This document shows positions 1 to 6,229 of a stretch of DNA of 9,716 nt, in pieces. This stretch comes from Bordetella parapertussis (GTDB taxonomy: Bacteria > Pseudomonadota > Gammaproteobacteria > Burkholderiales > Burkholderiaceae_B). Numbering within the stretch: the first letter of the stretch is position 1; the number at the start of each line of letters is the position of its first letter. The stretch lies in assembly GCA_945882005.1 (NCBI GenBank), contig CAMCWG010000094.1, forward strand, positions 1 to 9,716. The letters run 5' to 3'. A model generated the notes under the pieces. That model was not told where the DNA came from. It did no database searches and was given only the letters and a program-made list of their open reading frames with translations. Made by a program: the position numbers and the translations under genes.

Positions 1-483
1 ATTCTTGGGCTTAACCTGGAACACCGGGGTTCACGCAGCCTGCGTCAAACGAGTCTGTATCCAGAAGACGGCTTCGCTGGACTCAAAGCACACATCCCGC
101 CACCCAGCCGGCGGGCCATCGTGTTGATTGACCCATCCTACGAAGACAAAAACGATTATCGGCAAGTCGTTGTCACTCTCAAAGACGCGCTACAACGCTT
201 TCCTACAGGGTGTTATGCGGTGTGGTACCCGCAAGTGTTACGCCGAGAGGCGCAAGACTTGCCGCGACAACTTGAGCGCATCGCCGGCAATAGCTGGACG
301 CATGCCAGCCTCTCGATACAAAAACCGGCTTCAGACGGACTCGGCCTGTACGGCAGCGGGATGTTTATTATTAATCCGCCTTGGACATTAAACGCCGAAC
401 TCAAGCAAACGTTGCCTTGGCTGGTCAGTACCCTCGGCGTCGATGCGCGTGCCGCGTACAAACTGGACTTTCTCGACAAGTAA
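1..483 (+). CDS. rlmJ: 23S rRNA (adenine(2030)-N6)-methyltransferase RlmJ, 3' part
   Basis: This is the C-terminal 160 residues of RlmJ, the SAM-dependent enzyme that methylates N6 of A2030 in 23S rRNA. The frame is open from base 1 and ends at TAA 481-483, so the start lies before the window. Visible landmarks are DGFAGLKAHIPPPSRRAIVLIDP and onward: the N6-adenine methyltransferase motif IV appears as D-P-S-Y-E (codons from about 130), with the catalytic Asp followed by Pro-Ser-Tyr where E. coli has Pro-Pro-Tyr. Further on come the family signatures 'GCYAVWYP' and 'YGSGMFIINPPWTL'. The end of the protein matches the usual RlmJ C-terminus, so it does not look truncated at this end. It converges on the pseudouridine synthase gene with 33 bp between stops. 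Identification is firm; only the N-terminal part is unseen. Confidence 0.93.
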   Translation: MLGLNLEHRGSRSLRQTSLYPEDGFAGLKAHIPPPSRRAIVLIDPSYEDKNDYRQVVVTLKDALQRFPTGCYAVWYPQVLRREAQDLPRQLERIAGNSWTHASLSIQKPASDGLGLYGSGMFIINPPWTLNAELKQTLPWLVSTLGVDARAAYKLDFLDK

Positions 484-502
484 ACCGTGCCACCTTGTGT
501 TC

Positions 503-518
503 AAGGCGCGCACGCCTT
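503..518. terminator. Short perfect hairpin between convergent genes, possible weak terminator
   Basis: AAGGCG (503-508) and CGCCTT (513-518) form a perfect 6-bp stem around the 4-nt loop CGCA, between the stops of rlmJ and the pseudouridine synthase gene. It overlaps the latter's TAA. Neither strand has a convincing U-tract after the stem, so intrinsic termination is doubtful. Its position between convergent genes is the main reason to list it. Confidence 0.25.
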
Positions 519-1245
519 AAAAGCTCTCGTGTTGACCCAAGTAGCGCCACTGCCCCACGGGCAGGTCGGCGAGCATCACGCGCCCTATACGCACACGTTT
601 GAGCCCCAACACGGTTAGACCCACCAACTCACACATGCGGCGGATTTGCCGCTTCTTGCCTTCGCGCAAGATGAAGCGCAGTTGGTCATCATTCTGCCAT
701 TGCACGTGTGCACGCTTTAAACGTTTACCGTCTAGCGAGAGCCCCTCGTTGAGCAGCTCAAGGCCACCCGGCCGTAACTTGCCTTGAACCCGAACAAGAT
801 ACTCTTTCTCTATCTCTGAATCTTCACCAATCAAGGTGCGCGCAACACGGCCGTCCTGGGTCAGAACCAGCAGCCCCGTGGAGTCAATGTCTAGCCTCCC
901 AGCCACAGCAAGTCCGCGCAGTTGGGTTCGATCAAACGTTATCGGGCTTCGATCAGTACGGGCGCGATTGGCCGCGGTCACAAGCGCCACCGCGGGTATA
1001 TAGCCGTCCTCTGCCTGGCCTGACACATAGGCCATGGGCTTATTGATCAGAATGGTGACGCGCGCACTTTGCTGCGACGCAACATTTTTATCCAAAGTAA
1101 TCATCTGCGCCGCGGTCGCCCGCTCGCCGAGGGTTGCGACCACGCCATCAACCTTCACCCAGCCACGCTCAATGTAGCTGTCCGCTTCTCGCCGGGAACA
1201 CATGCCGCGTTCCGCCATCAATTTAGAAATCCGCACTTTTTCCAT
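517..1245 (-). CDS. rluF: RluF/RsuA-family 23S rRNA pseudouridine synthase
   Basis: A 242-residue pseudouridine synthase of the RsuA/RluB/E/F family, which isomerises a specific uridine in rRNA. An S4 RNA-binding domain covers about residues 4-50 ([20 protein letters not shown]). The catalytic domain carries the signature [11 protein letters not shown], with catalytic Asp119, and the later motif [16 protein letters not shown] (about 195-210). The C-terminus ([20 protein letters not shown]) resembles E. coli RluF, which modifies U2604 of 23S rRNA; the exact target here is an inference, and RluB or RluE-like specificity is possible. I chose ATG 1245 because homology starts there. An alternative ATG at 1266 adds seven residues and would overlap the ubiC start in a CATG. 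Neither start has a clear Shine-Dalgarno sequence. The open frame continues upstream to 1560, but that part is antisense to ubiC and shows no family similarity. Confidence 0.88.
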   Translation of the reverse strand: MEKVRISKLMAERGMCSRREADSYIERGWVKVDGVVATLGERATAAQMITLDKNVASQQSARVTILINKPMAYVSGQAEDGYIPAVALVTAANRARTDRSPITFDRTQLRGLAVAGRLDIDSTGLLVLTQDGRVARTLIGEDSEIEKEYLVRVQGKLRPGGLELLNEGLSLDGKRLKRAHVQWQNDDQLRFILREGKKRQIRRMCELVGLTVLGLKRVRIGRVMLADLPVGQWRYLGQHESF

Positions 1246-1249
1246 AAGT

Positions 1250-1259
1250 TGCGATAATA
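1250..1259. promoter_or_regulatory. Symmetric -10-like element between divergent rluF and ubiC
   Basis: On the + strand TGCGATAAT (1250-1258) reads as an extended -10 (TGn followed by a five-of-six match to TATAAT). On the - strand the same bases give TATTAT (1259-1254), also five of six. The predicted transcription starts fall at about 1265 and 1247, on or within two bases of the ATG of ubiC (1265) and of rluF (1245). No good -35 is visible on either strand. This is pattern matching only. Confidence 0.4.
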
Positions 1260-1264
1260 CAGCC

Positions 1265-1813
1265 ATGCAGCAACCCATCACAGACCATCGCTGGAACAGT
1301 CGCCCGCCTCCAGCCCTGAACGCCACGCAAAAACGCTGGCTCATGCGTAAGGGTGCCCTGACCACTGCGCTGCGACAATTAGGTACTCTCGAGTTGCGTG
1401 TGCTGACTGAACAAGTACGCAGTCTTACCCGTGAAGATTGCCATCTCCTTGGCTTACCTTCGCAGCAGCCCGTCTGGGTCAGAGAAATCGTCATGCGCAT
1501 AGACAGTGTCGAGTGCATCGTAGCGCGCAGCCTGACGCCCTTGCGCGCTTCGCATGGCATATGGCAAGGGATCCGAAGGCTACGTACCCGTCCGCTGGCA
1601 GATATGCTCTACCACGACGCCTCAATCCGACGCTCGGATTTTGAGGTGGCGCGTCTGATGCGCCGCAGTGCGTTATTCCAGACCGTACAACGCAACCTAG
1701 CGAACAAGGCAACATTGCCGTTACTCGCGCGTCGTTCGGTCTTTTGGCGCTCGGGTCAACCCTTGCTCGTCGCCGAATGCTTCTTGCCGGCGTTTTGGCA
1801 AAGGCTTCAGTAG
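1265..1813 (+). CDS. ubiC: Chorismate lyase (chorismate--pyruvate lyase) UbiC
   Basis: A 182-residue UbiC-family enzyme, which splits chorismate into 4-hydroxybenzoate and pyruvate, the entry step to ubiquinone in the cytoplasm. Family landmarks run in order: [16 protein letters not shown] (25-40); VWVREIVMR with Arg73, matching the substrate-binding Arg of E. coli (Arg76); ARSLTPL (87-93); [26 protein letters not shown] (153-178) with Glu171, matching catalytic Glu155 of E. coli. The segment corresponding to E. coli LGKTPLG reads LRTRPLA, so both glycines are replaced. Length fits the family (E. coli 165 residues). ATG 1265 is preferred; ATG 1202 is in frame but would add 21 residues without similarity, inside rluF. 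No Shine-Dalgarno sequence precedes it, which fits a leaderless message. Its last seven bases overlap the end of the convergent DsrE-like gene. Confidence 0.85.
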   Translation: MQQPITDHRWNSRPPPALNATQKRWLMRKGALTTALRQLGTLELRVLTEQVRSLTREDCHLLGLPSQQPVWVREIVMRIDSVECIVARSLTPLRASHGIWQGIRRLRTRPLADMLYHDASIRRSDFEVARLMRRSALFQTVQRNLANKATLPLLARRSVFWRSGQPLLVAECFLPAFWQRLQ

Positions 1814-2178
1814 ACCAAGACCTTGCAGCTCGGATCCAAGGAGGCCTCTAACATGGTCACCATCCCGATCACCTCCTGTGCCTCGACAATCATGTCAGCG
1901 GCTGTCAAGCCACGATCCCGCATCGCTGTAGAACATAACGCAATCTGCACGCCACTGCGCAAGGCGTCTTCGACATAGGCAGAAAGCGGACGCCCTAAGG
2001 GCGCCACAGACGCATGTCGCGCCGCATTCGTTTGCTGAAACAGCTCAACACTCGCACCGAGCGCATGGATGCTTACCTCTACGTCCATCGCTGCGGCGCT
2101 TGCAGCGATCATGAACGGCGTCGCGCCGTGTTGCGGATCATGCGCACCGGTCTGCCAGAGCTGAATCACAAGTTTCAT
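1807..2178 (-). CDS. DsrE/DsrF-like family protein, putative sulfur carrier
   Basis: A 123-residue protein with the compact fold signature of DsrE-type proteins: a first beta strand (MKLVIQLWQTG), an alternating alpha/beta body, a Cys at the usual active position in 'VQIALCSTAM' (Cys82), then the typical 'GLTAADMI...VIGMVTMLE' segment and a hydrophobic last strand ending KVLVY. DsrE-family members act as sulfur (persulfide) carriers in cysteine relays such as DsrEFH/TusBCD; a second Cys (118) sits near the end. The specific partner is unknown. ATG 2178 is preferred because an AGGGA lies about 5 nt upstream; GTG 2181, directly before it, is an alternative. The start overlaps the TGA stop of the lipoyl-carrier gene by one base, so the two are likely translationally coupled and form a pair. 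It is the last gene of the formate dehydrogenase-selenocysteine array and ends inside ubiC. Confidence 0.75.
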   Translation of the reverse strand: MKLVIQLWQTGAHDPQHGATPFMIAASAAAMDVEVSIHALGASVELFQQTNAARHASVAPLGRPLSAYVEDALRSGVQIALCSTAMRDRGLTAADMIVEAQEVIGMVTMLEASLDPSCKVLVY

Positions 2179-2639
2179 CACGTTCCCTGATTCGGCTTGA
2201 AGTCAGCAAAGGAAGTCATTTGGTGCAGATCCATCAGTTCATTGGCTCGCACCGCTACCGCCGTACCGTTGAGTAAAAGCGCCTGGACTTCGGCAGGCTC
2301 TTGTGCGGAAAGACGGGACAGCCAATTCATGTAGGGGCTGCGATTAATCTTCATGGGTGTTGAGGTCAGTGGCTCATTCACCTCGAGCACCTCACACGCG
2401 AATGGCGTGCGGACAGACAGTACGGTTTTTGCGACCTCAACAAGCGCAAAAGCCTTATTCGCCTCAATCTCGCGTCCGACTGGGCGCGGATTAAACATAT
2501 ACAAGTCACCGACAAGCGCCAACCCAAAGGCTGTGAGTCCGGCTTCGAACCGTCCGGCACCCAGATCCCGAAACCAGACGTTGAGCTCTTGGTCGTAACT
2601 TAAATCATCTGGAAACTCACAACCCCGAACTTCAGCCAC
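2178..2639 (-). CDS. GcvH-like lipoyl-carrier protein
   Basis: A 153-residue protein with a glycine-cleavage H-type lipoyl domain. Residues 20-110 follow GcvH: 'VWFRDLG...EAGLTAFGLALVGDLYMF', 'PVGREIE', then the lipoyl hairpin VEVAKTVLSVRTPF with predicted lipoylated Lys71, 'EVLEVNEPL', and 'INRSPYMNWL' near the end. It differs from housekeeping GcvH (E. coli 129 residues): ESVK becomes EVAK, the conserved Gly of PVSGE is Cys82, it has about 20 extra residues at the N-terminus (with Cys7) and a longer C-terminus. No gcvT or gcvP is near. Start is GTG 2639, the first start after an in-frame stop at 2652-2654, with GGAG seven nt upstream (2647-2650). It begins 25 bp after the selC 3' end and runs directly into the DsrE-like gene. 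The lipoyl-domain call is firm; its role as sulfur, selenium or C1 carrier for formate dehydrogenase is my inference. Confidence 0.78.
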   Translation of the reverse strand: MAEVRGCEFPDDLSYDQELNVWFRDLGAGRFEAGLTAFGLALVGDLYMFNPRPVGREIEANKAFALVEVAKTVLSVRTPFACEVLEVNEPLTSTPMKINRSPYMNWLSRLSAQEPAEVQALLLNGTAVAVRANELMDLHQMTSFADFKPNQGT

Positions 2640-2646
2640 AGACGCG

Positions 2647-2650
2647 CTCC
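2647..2650 (-). promoter_or_regulatory. Shine-Dalgarno of GcvH-like gene
   Basis: GGAG on the minus strand, seven nt before the GTG at 2639. It supports this unusual start codon, because no in-frame ATG occurs before the core of the lipoyl domain. Confidence 0.6.
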
Positions 2651-2664
2651 GTCAGACAAACAAT

Positions 2665-2761
2665 TGGCGGAAGAGTATGGGAGTCGAACCCACCAAGGAC
2701 TGTACGACAGCCCTTCCCGGATTTGAAGTCCGGACGTCCCACCCGGGAGCGACACTCTTCC
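2665..2761 (-). tRNA. selC: tRNA-Sec (anticodon TCA)
   Basis: A 97-nt selenocysteine tRNA gene, read right to left. The 8-bp acceptor stem is GGAAGAGT (2754-2761) with ACTCTTCC (2669-2676), followed by discriminator G2668 and an encoded CCA (2665-2667). The anticodon stem is CCGGA/TCCGG around a loop with UCA at 2724-2726, which reads UGA. The long variable arm (2695-2715) has nine pairs and a CGT loop. The T arm is GTGGG/CCCAT around TTCGACT. The 8+5 acceptor/T layout, the very long variable arm and the UCA anticodon are the marks of bacterial tRNA-Sec (E. coli selC is 95 nt). The six-pair D stem appears to contain one C.A mismatch. It lies 38 bp after selB and 25 bp before the lipoyl-carrier gene, so it is probably cut from a polycistronic transcript. 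Confidence 0.97.
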
Positions 2762-2799
2762 TTCACGCACAGCATAACAACGACTCAAACGACTTCTTA

Positions 2800-4755
2800 C
2801 TAAGACGACACTTCCCTCTTGGCCACGCTATAGAGCGCAGCATTTCTGAGTATTCTATGATCCTTTTCAGCCGTGCGGCTCGAGCGACCCAAGCTCACTA
2901 AGCGACGCGTCAAGCCGACCCGATCAAAGGCTTCAAGAATTTGAATTGCCCGTTTGCGACCAATACCCAGCTTGTCGCGAAAACTAATTACACTCACAAA
3001 GCCCTGCTCTGCCACGGTTTCGCGAATCATCTCGGCCATCCGTACCATGGTCGCGTCAGGATAAAACAAATCCTTGACCAATTGTGTCAGCGCAGATGTG
3101 CGTGCTTGCTTTTTAAATAACAAGCGAATCTCATCCTCAGTCGCATTCACCAAGGCGGCGATATCCCGCACCCAAGGTGGATCGAAACCCGCGTCGAGCA
3201 GCTTGGGGAGCGCCCTTTCCCACAGAATCCGCTCGGGACCTGAAAGTTCAACTTTATGGCCGACAGCGTGAACAAAATTTCCGGTTAGCGCAAAAGCCCC
3301 TACTTGAGTCTGGCTCGTCAGCCAGGTTTTAAAAATAGAGGGCTCAAGCTCAGGTACGGCCATCCGCCTTAAGCGCTCGTGCGCCAAACCTGGCTCATCG
3401 GGATCCGACACATGAAATCCATCCAGGCACGACTGCACGCGCACGACAAGATCATTTTGCGCAGCGACCCCTAATACCAGCTGCTGTGCGTCATTTTGCA
3501 ACTGCAACGCAAGATGCGGCTCAAGCAATCGCAAGAGTTCTTGGCTACTGCGGTTCATCGCTGCAGCCCAATGTGTGAGATCAAGCGGACTACGCGTAAG
3601 ATGCATTAAGGAGATCAACGTTTGCACTGGATCACACTGCCTCAGCACCGAGAGCACGTCCAACCGCTCTTGCTTTTTACGGCCCCGCACAGGTGGCGCA
3701 ATATCCATGACCTGTGCACCCGCTAACGTGTGCCGTGCGCTCGCATCGCGCAACACCAACCGATCATGCCAACACAGCGCTAGCGGTCGATCGAGCACAA
3801 TTTGTGCCCACGCCTCTTGCCCTGCTACCACCTGAGCACGATCCAACAGGATCAAGCGTGCAGACACTTGCTGACAGCCGTGGTGTAACAAGACAAGCTC
3901 ACCATCCTTCAGCCCACGCTCCGCGTCATGCGGCACAGTAAGCAGACAATCTGCACGAACGGATTGCAAGTTAAGCTCAGACGCAACAAGCCAGTCACCA
4001 CGTGTGACTTGCTCGAGTTCTACACCCGACAAAACAATACCGCAGCGCTCACCGACGCTCGCGTACTGTGCCGACTGATTCTGTGCATGAATCGAACGCA
4101 CGCGCGCCTCAACTCCCGCATGGGCAAGTCGCACGCGATCACCGATTGCAATGCGCCCAGCGATGACTGCCCCGGTCACCGCAACGCCCATCCCCTTCAC
4201 CACAAAGACGCGGTCAATCGCTAAACGAAAATAAGCTGGCGCTTCGGAAGACTCTGGCATCACCAAAGAAAACAAACTATCGCGCAACGCATCGATCCCT
4301 GACTGCGTTCTGACCGACACCGGATACGCGCTAACGTCACCAAAACGCGTCGAAGCAATGTAGGCCAGGACATCCCGCGTGACGTTTGTCACGCGTTCAG
4401 CATCAGCAAGATCAACTTTCGTAATAGCAACGGACAGCTGGGGGACACCCAACAAGTCCAGAATCCGCAAATGCTCTCGCGTTTGTGGCATCAGGCCATC
4501 GTCGGCGGCAACGACCAACAGGCCGTGATCCATTCCGATCGCACCCGCAGCCATCGTATGCACAAATTTTTCGTGCCCAGGAACATCGACAAAACCAACG
4601 ATCGAGCCTGACGCAGTTGGCGTATACGCAAATCCTAAATCAATGGTGATGCCACGTGCTTTTTCTTCGGGCAGACGATCGGCGTTGACACCCGTCAAGG
4701 CCTCGACGAGAGAGGTCTTACCGTGATCAATATGTCCGGCGGTGCCGATAATCAT
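2800..4755 (-). CDS. selB: Selenocysteine-specific elongation factor SelB
   Basis: A 651-residue SelB, the GTPase that binds selenocysteyl-tRNA(Sec) and a SECIS hairpin in the mRNA and delivers the tRNA to an in-frame UGA on the ribosome. The EF-Tu-like G domain shows G1 GHIDHGKT (7-14), G2 RGITID (34-39), G3 DVPGH (57-61) and G4 as TKVD (112-115), typical for SelB. Beta-barrel domains follow, then winged-helix repeats in roughly the last 250 residues that bind the SECIS RNA; the end 'DKLGIGRKRAIQILEAFDRVGLTRR' is the characteristic last winged helix. Slightly longer than E. coli SelB (614). The true start is ATG 4755, where MIIGTAGHIDHGKT begins; it overlaps the selA stop as ATGA. The open frame extends upstream to 4830 within selA but without similarity. 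selC follows 38 bp downstream. Confidence 0.97.
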   Translation of the reverse strand: MIIGTAGHIDHGKTSLVEALTGVNADRLPEEKARGITIDLGFAYTPTASGSIVGFVDVPGHEKFVHTMAAGAIGMDHGLLVVAADDGLMPQTREHLRILDLLGVPQLSVAITKVDLADAERVTNVTRDVLAYIASTRFGDVSAYPVSVRTQSGIDALRDSLFSLVMPESSEAPAYFRLAIDRVFVVKGMGVAVTGAVIAGRIAIGDRVRLAHAGVEARVRSIHAQNQSAQYASVGERCGIVLSGVELEQVTRGDWLVASELNLQSVRADCLLTVPHDAERGLKDGELVLLHHGCQQVSARLILLDRAQVVAGQEAWAQIVLDRPLALCWHDRLVLRDASARHTLAGAQVMDIAPPVRGRKKQERLDVLSVLRQCDPVQTLISLMHLTRSPLDLTHWAAAMNRSSQELLRLLEPHLALQLQNDAQQLVLGVAAQNDLVVRVQSCLDGFHVSDPDEPGLAHERLRRMAVPELEPSIFKTWLTSQTQVGAFALTGNFVHAVGHKVELSGPERILWERALPKLLDAGFDPPWVRDIAALVNATEDEIRLLFKKQARTSALTQLVKDLFYPDATMVRMAEMIRETVAEQGFVSVISFRDKLGIGRKRAIQILEAFDRVGLTRRLVSLGRSSRTAEKDHRILRNAALYSVAKREVSS

Positions 4756-6203
4756 GTTCTCGTGCCTAAGCGCTGTGCCGCAGCCAACATTGTTTCGCGC
4801 AGCACCGACACTTTGTCTTCTGTCAAACACCGCAAATCAAGCAACAAGGTCTTTTCTGAGATCCGACCAATCACTGCGGTGTCTGAGCCTCGCAACAGTC
4901 GCTCCAGACGAACGACTTTCTTTTCATTCGCACGGTCCAGCGCTGCAATAGCAAGGGCAACCGAGGGCAAGCGCTCGACAGGCAAGGAACCAGACCCAAT
5001 TTGAGACTTGACCGCCTGTGCAGTCACCTGCAAACCACAACTTGCAAAGACATCGCGCAGCGACGGAATCAAACTATCGGCTTGTGCTTGCATCGAAGCT
5101 GCGGGCCGTGTCAACAACTGAAGAACCTTCACGCGCTGGGGCAACGTAGCAGGATTACGATACATCCGCAACACAGACTCGAGCGCCGCGAGAGTCACTT
5201 TACCAACTCGCAGCACGCGCTTTAAAGGATTTTTCTTAATCCGCTGAATGAGATCCTTTCTGCCGACCAGAATGCCAGCCTGAGGACCGCCTAGCAGCTT
5301 GTCACAGCTAAACGTAACAAGATCAGCGCCATTTGCAATCGTCTCAGCCGGTGTAGGCTCCTTTGGCAAACCAAACTGAGCCAAGTCGACCAACGTACCG
5401 GCGCCCAAATCCACCACAAAAGGAATATTGCCGGCCTGGGCGATCTTCGCAAGTTCAGGCTCTGCGACCTCCGCGGTAAATCCCTGTACGACATAATTAC
5501 TGGTGTGCACTTTCATCACGAGCGCAGTCTTCGACCCGATCGCCTCGGTAAAGTCTTTAGGGTGCGTGCGGTTGGTTGTTCCGACTTCAACGAGTCGAGC
5601 GCCTGCCCGTTTCATAATGTCAGGGATGCGGAAAGCACCACCAATTTCAATGAGTTCGCCACGCGAGACGATGGTCTCTTTACGGTTCGATAACGCATTA
5701 AGCAGTAGAAAAACTGCCGCAGCATTGTTGTTCACAACTGTGGCTGCCTCTGCGCCCGTGAGTTCACAGAGCAACTCCTCGACCAGCTCATCACGATCAC
5801 CGCGTTTGCCTTGTCCGAGGTCGTACTCCAACGCACAGGGCTCTGCCGCAGCACTCGCCATCGCCTCGATGACTTCATCGGGCATCACTGCACGACCCAA
5901 ATTGGTATGCAGCACAGTCCCAGTAAGATTGATCACTCGACGTAGATTTGGCCGTGCACGCACGGCGAGACGTGCATCGATCTGGGCAAGTAATTCCTGC
6001 TCTGTCGGCGCAACAAGCAAATCGCTCGAAGATATTTTTTGTCTTACAGAGCTTAAAACAAAGCGGATGCACCGTAAGAGCTCATCACGCCCATATTGTG
6101 CGATCCAACCGCTAGCCGGCTCCGACAACAACAGTTTGTCGACCGAGGGTAATTGGGAGAGAAATTCTGACACGGGCGCACGCGCCACGGGTTTAGGATT
6201 CAT
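4752..6203 (-). CDS. selA: L-seryl-tRNA(Sec) selenium transferase SelA
   Basis: A 483-residue PLP enzyme that converts seryl-tRNA(Sec) to selenocysteyl-tRNA(Sec) using selenophosphate. The N-terminal domain (LPSVDKLL, about 18-25) is typical. The catalytic core includes INLTGTVLHTNLGRA (91-105), YDLGQGKRGDR (127-137), VVNNNAAAV (156-164), KVHTSNYVVQGF (231-242), VVDLGAGT (263-270), and the PLP-binding motif FSCDKLLGGPQAG, with Lys302 matching the Schiff-base Lys of E. coli SelA (Lys295). Length is normal (E. coli 463). Start ATG 6203 is 26 bp after fdhE; no strong Shine-Dalgarno is visible before it. The stop overlaps the selB start by four bases, so selA and selB are translationally coupled. 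It needs SelD-made selenophosphate; selD is not in the window. Confidence 0.98.
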   Translation of the reverse strand: MNPKPVARAPVSEFLSQLPSVDKLLLSEPASGWIAQYGRDELLRCIRFVLSSVRQKISSSDLLVAPTEQELLAQIDARLAVRARPNLRRVINLTGTVLHTNLGRAVMPDEVIEAMASAAAEPCALEYDLGQGKRGDRDELVEELLCELTGAEAATVVNNNAAAVFLLLNALSNRKETIVSRGELIEIGGAFRIPDIMKRAGARLVEVGTTNRTHPKDFTEAIGSKTALVMKVHTSNYVVQGFTAEVAEPELAKIAQAGNIPFVVDLGAGTLVDLAQFGLPKEPTPAETIANGADLVTFSCDKLLGGPQAGILVGRKDLIQRIKKNPLKRVLRVGKVTLAALESVLRMYRNPATLPQRVKVLQLLTRPAASMQAQADSLIPSLRDVFASCGLQVTAQAVKSQIGSGSLPVERLPSVALAIAALDRANEKKVVRLERLLRGSDTAVIGRISEKTLLLDLRCLTEDKVSVLRETMLAAAQRLGTRT

Positions 6204-6229
6204 ATTGAGTTCGGCTTATCGTTTTTAAA

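Noticed and set aside
127..138. Altered RlmJ catalytic motif (DPSYE instead of DPPYE)
   Set aside because: The catalytic Asp and Tyr are intact and Ser at this place is, as far as I recall, a tolerated variant of the family, so it is not evidence of inactivation.
1246..1560. Upstream extension of the rluF reading frame (about 105 more codons)
   Set aside because: It is antisense to ubiC, rich in Arg, Ser and Cys as expected for a shadow frame, and has no similarity to the S4/pseudouridine synthase family; homology starts at ATG 1245.
2762..2799. Private promoter for selC
   Set aside because: TATGCT is a weak -10, but the hexamer 17 nt upstream is not -35-like, and a TTGAGT is only six nt away from it, so the spacing fails.
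4756..4830. 25-residue N-terminal extension of SelB
   Set aside because: It lies inside the 3' end of selA in another frame; SelB proteins begin directly before the GHIDHGKT motif, and the ATGA overlap gives a natural start at 4755.
5503..6228. 241-codon plus-strand open frame across selA
   Set aside because: Its product is rich in Ser, Arg and Ala without recognisable motifs and is fully antisense to the well-conserved selA.
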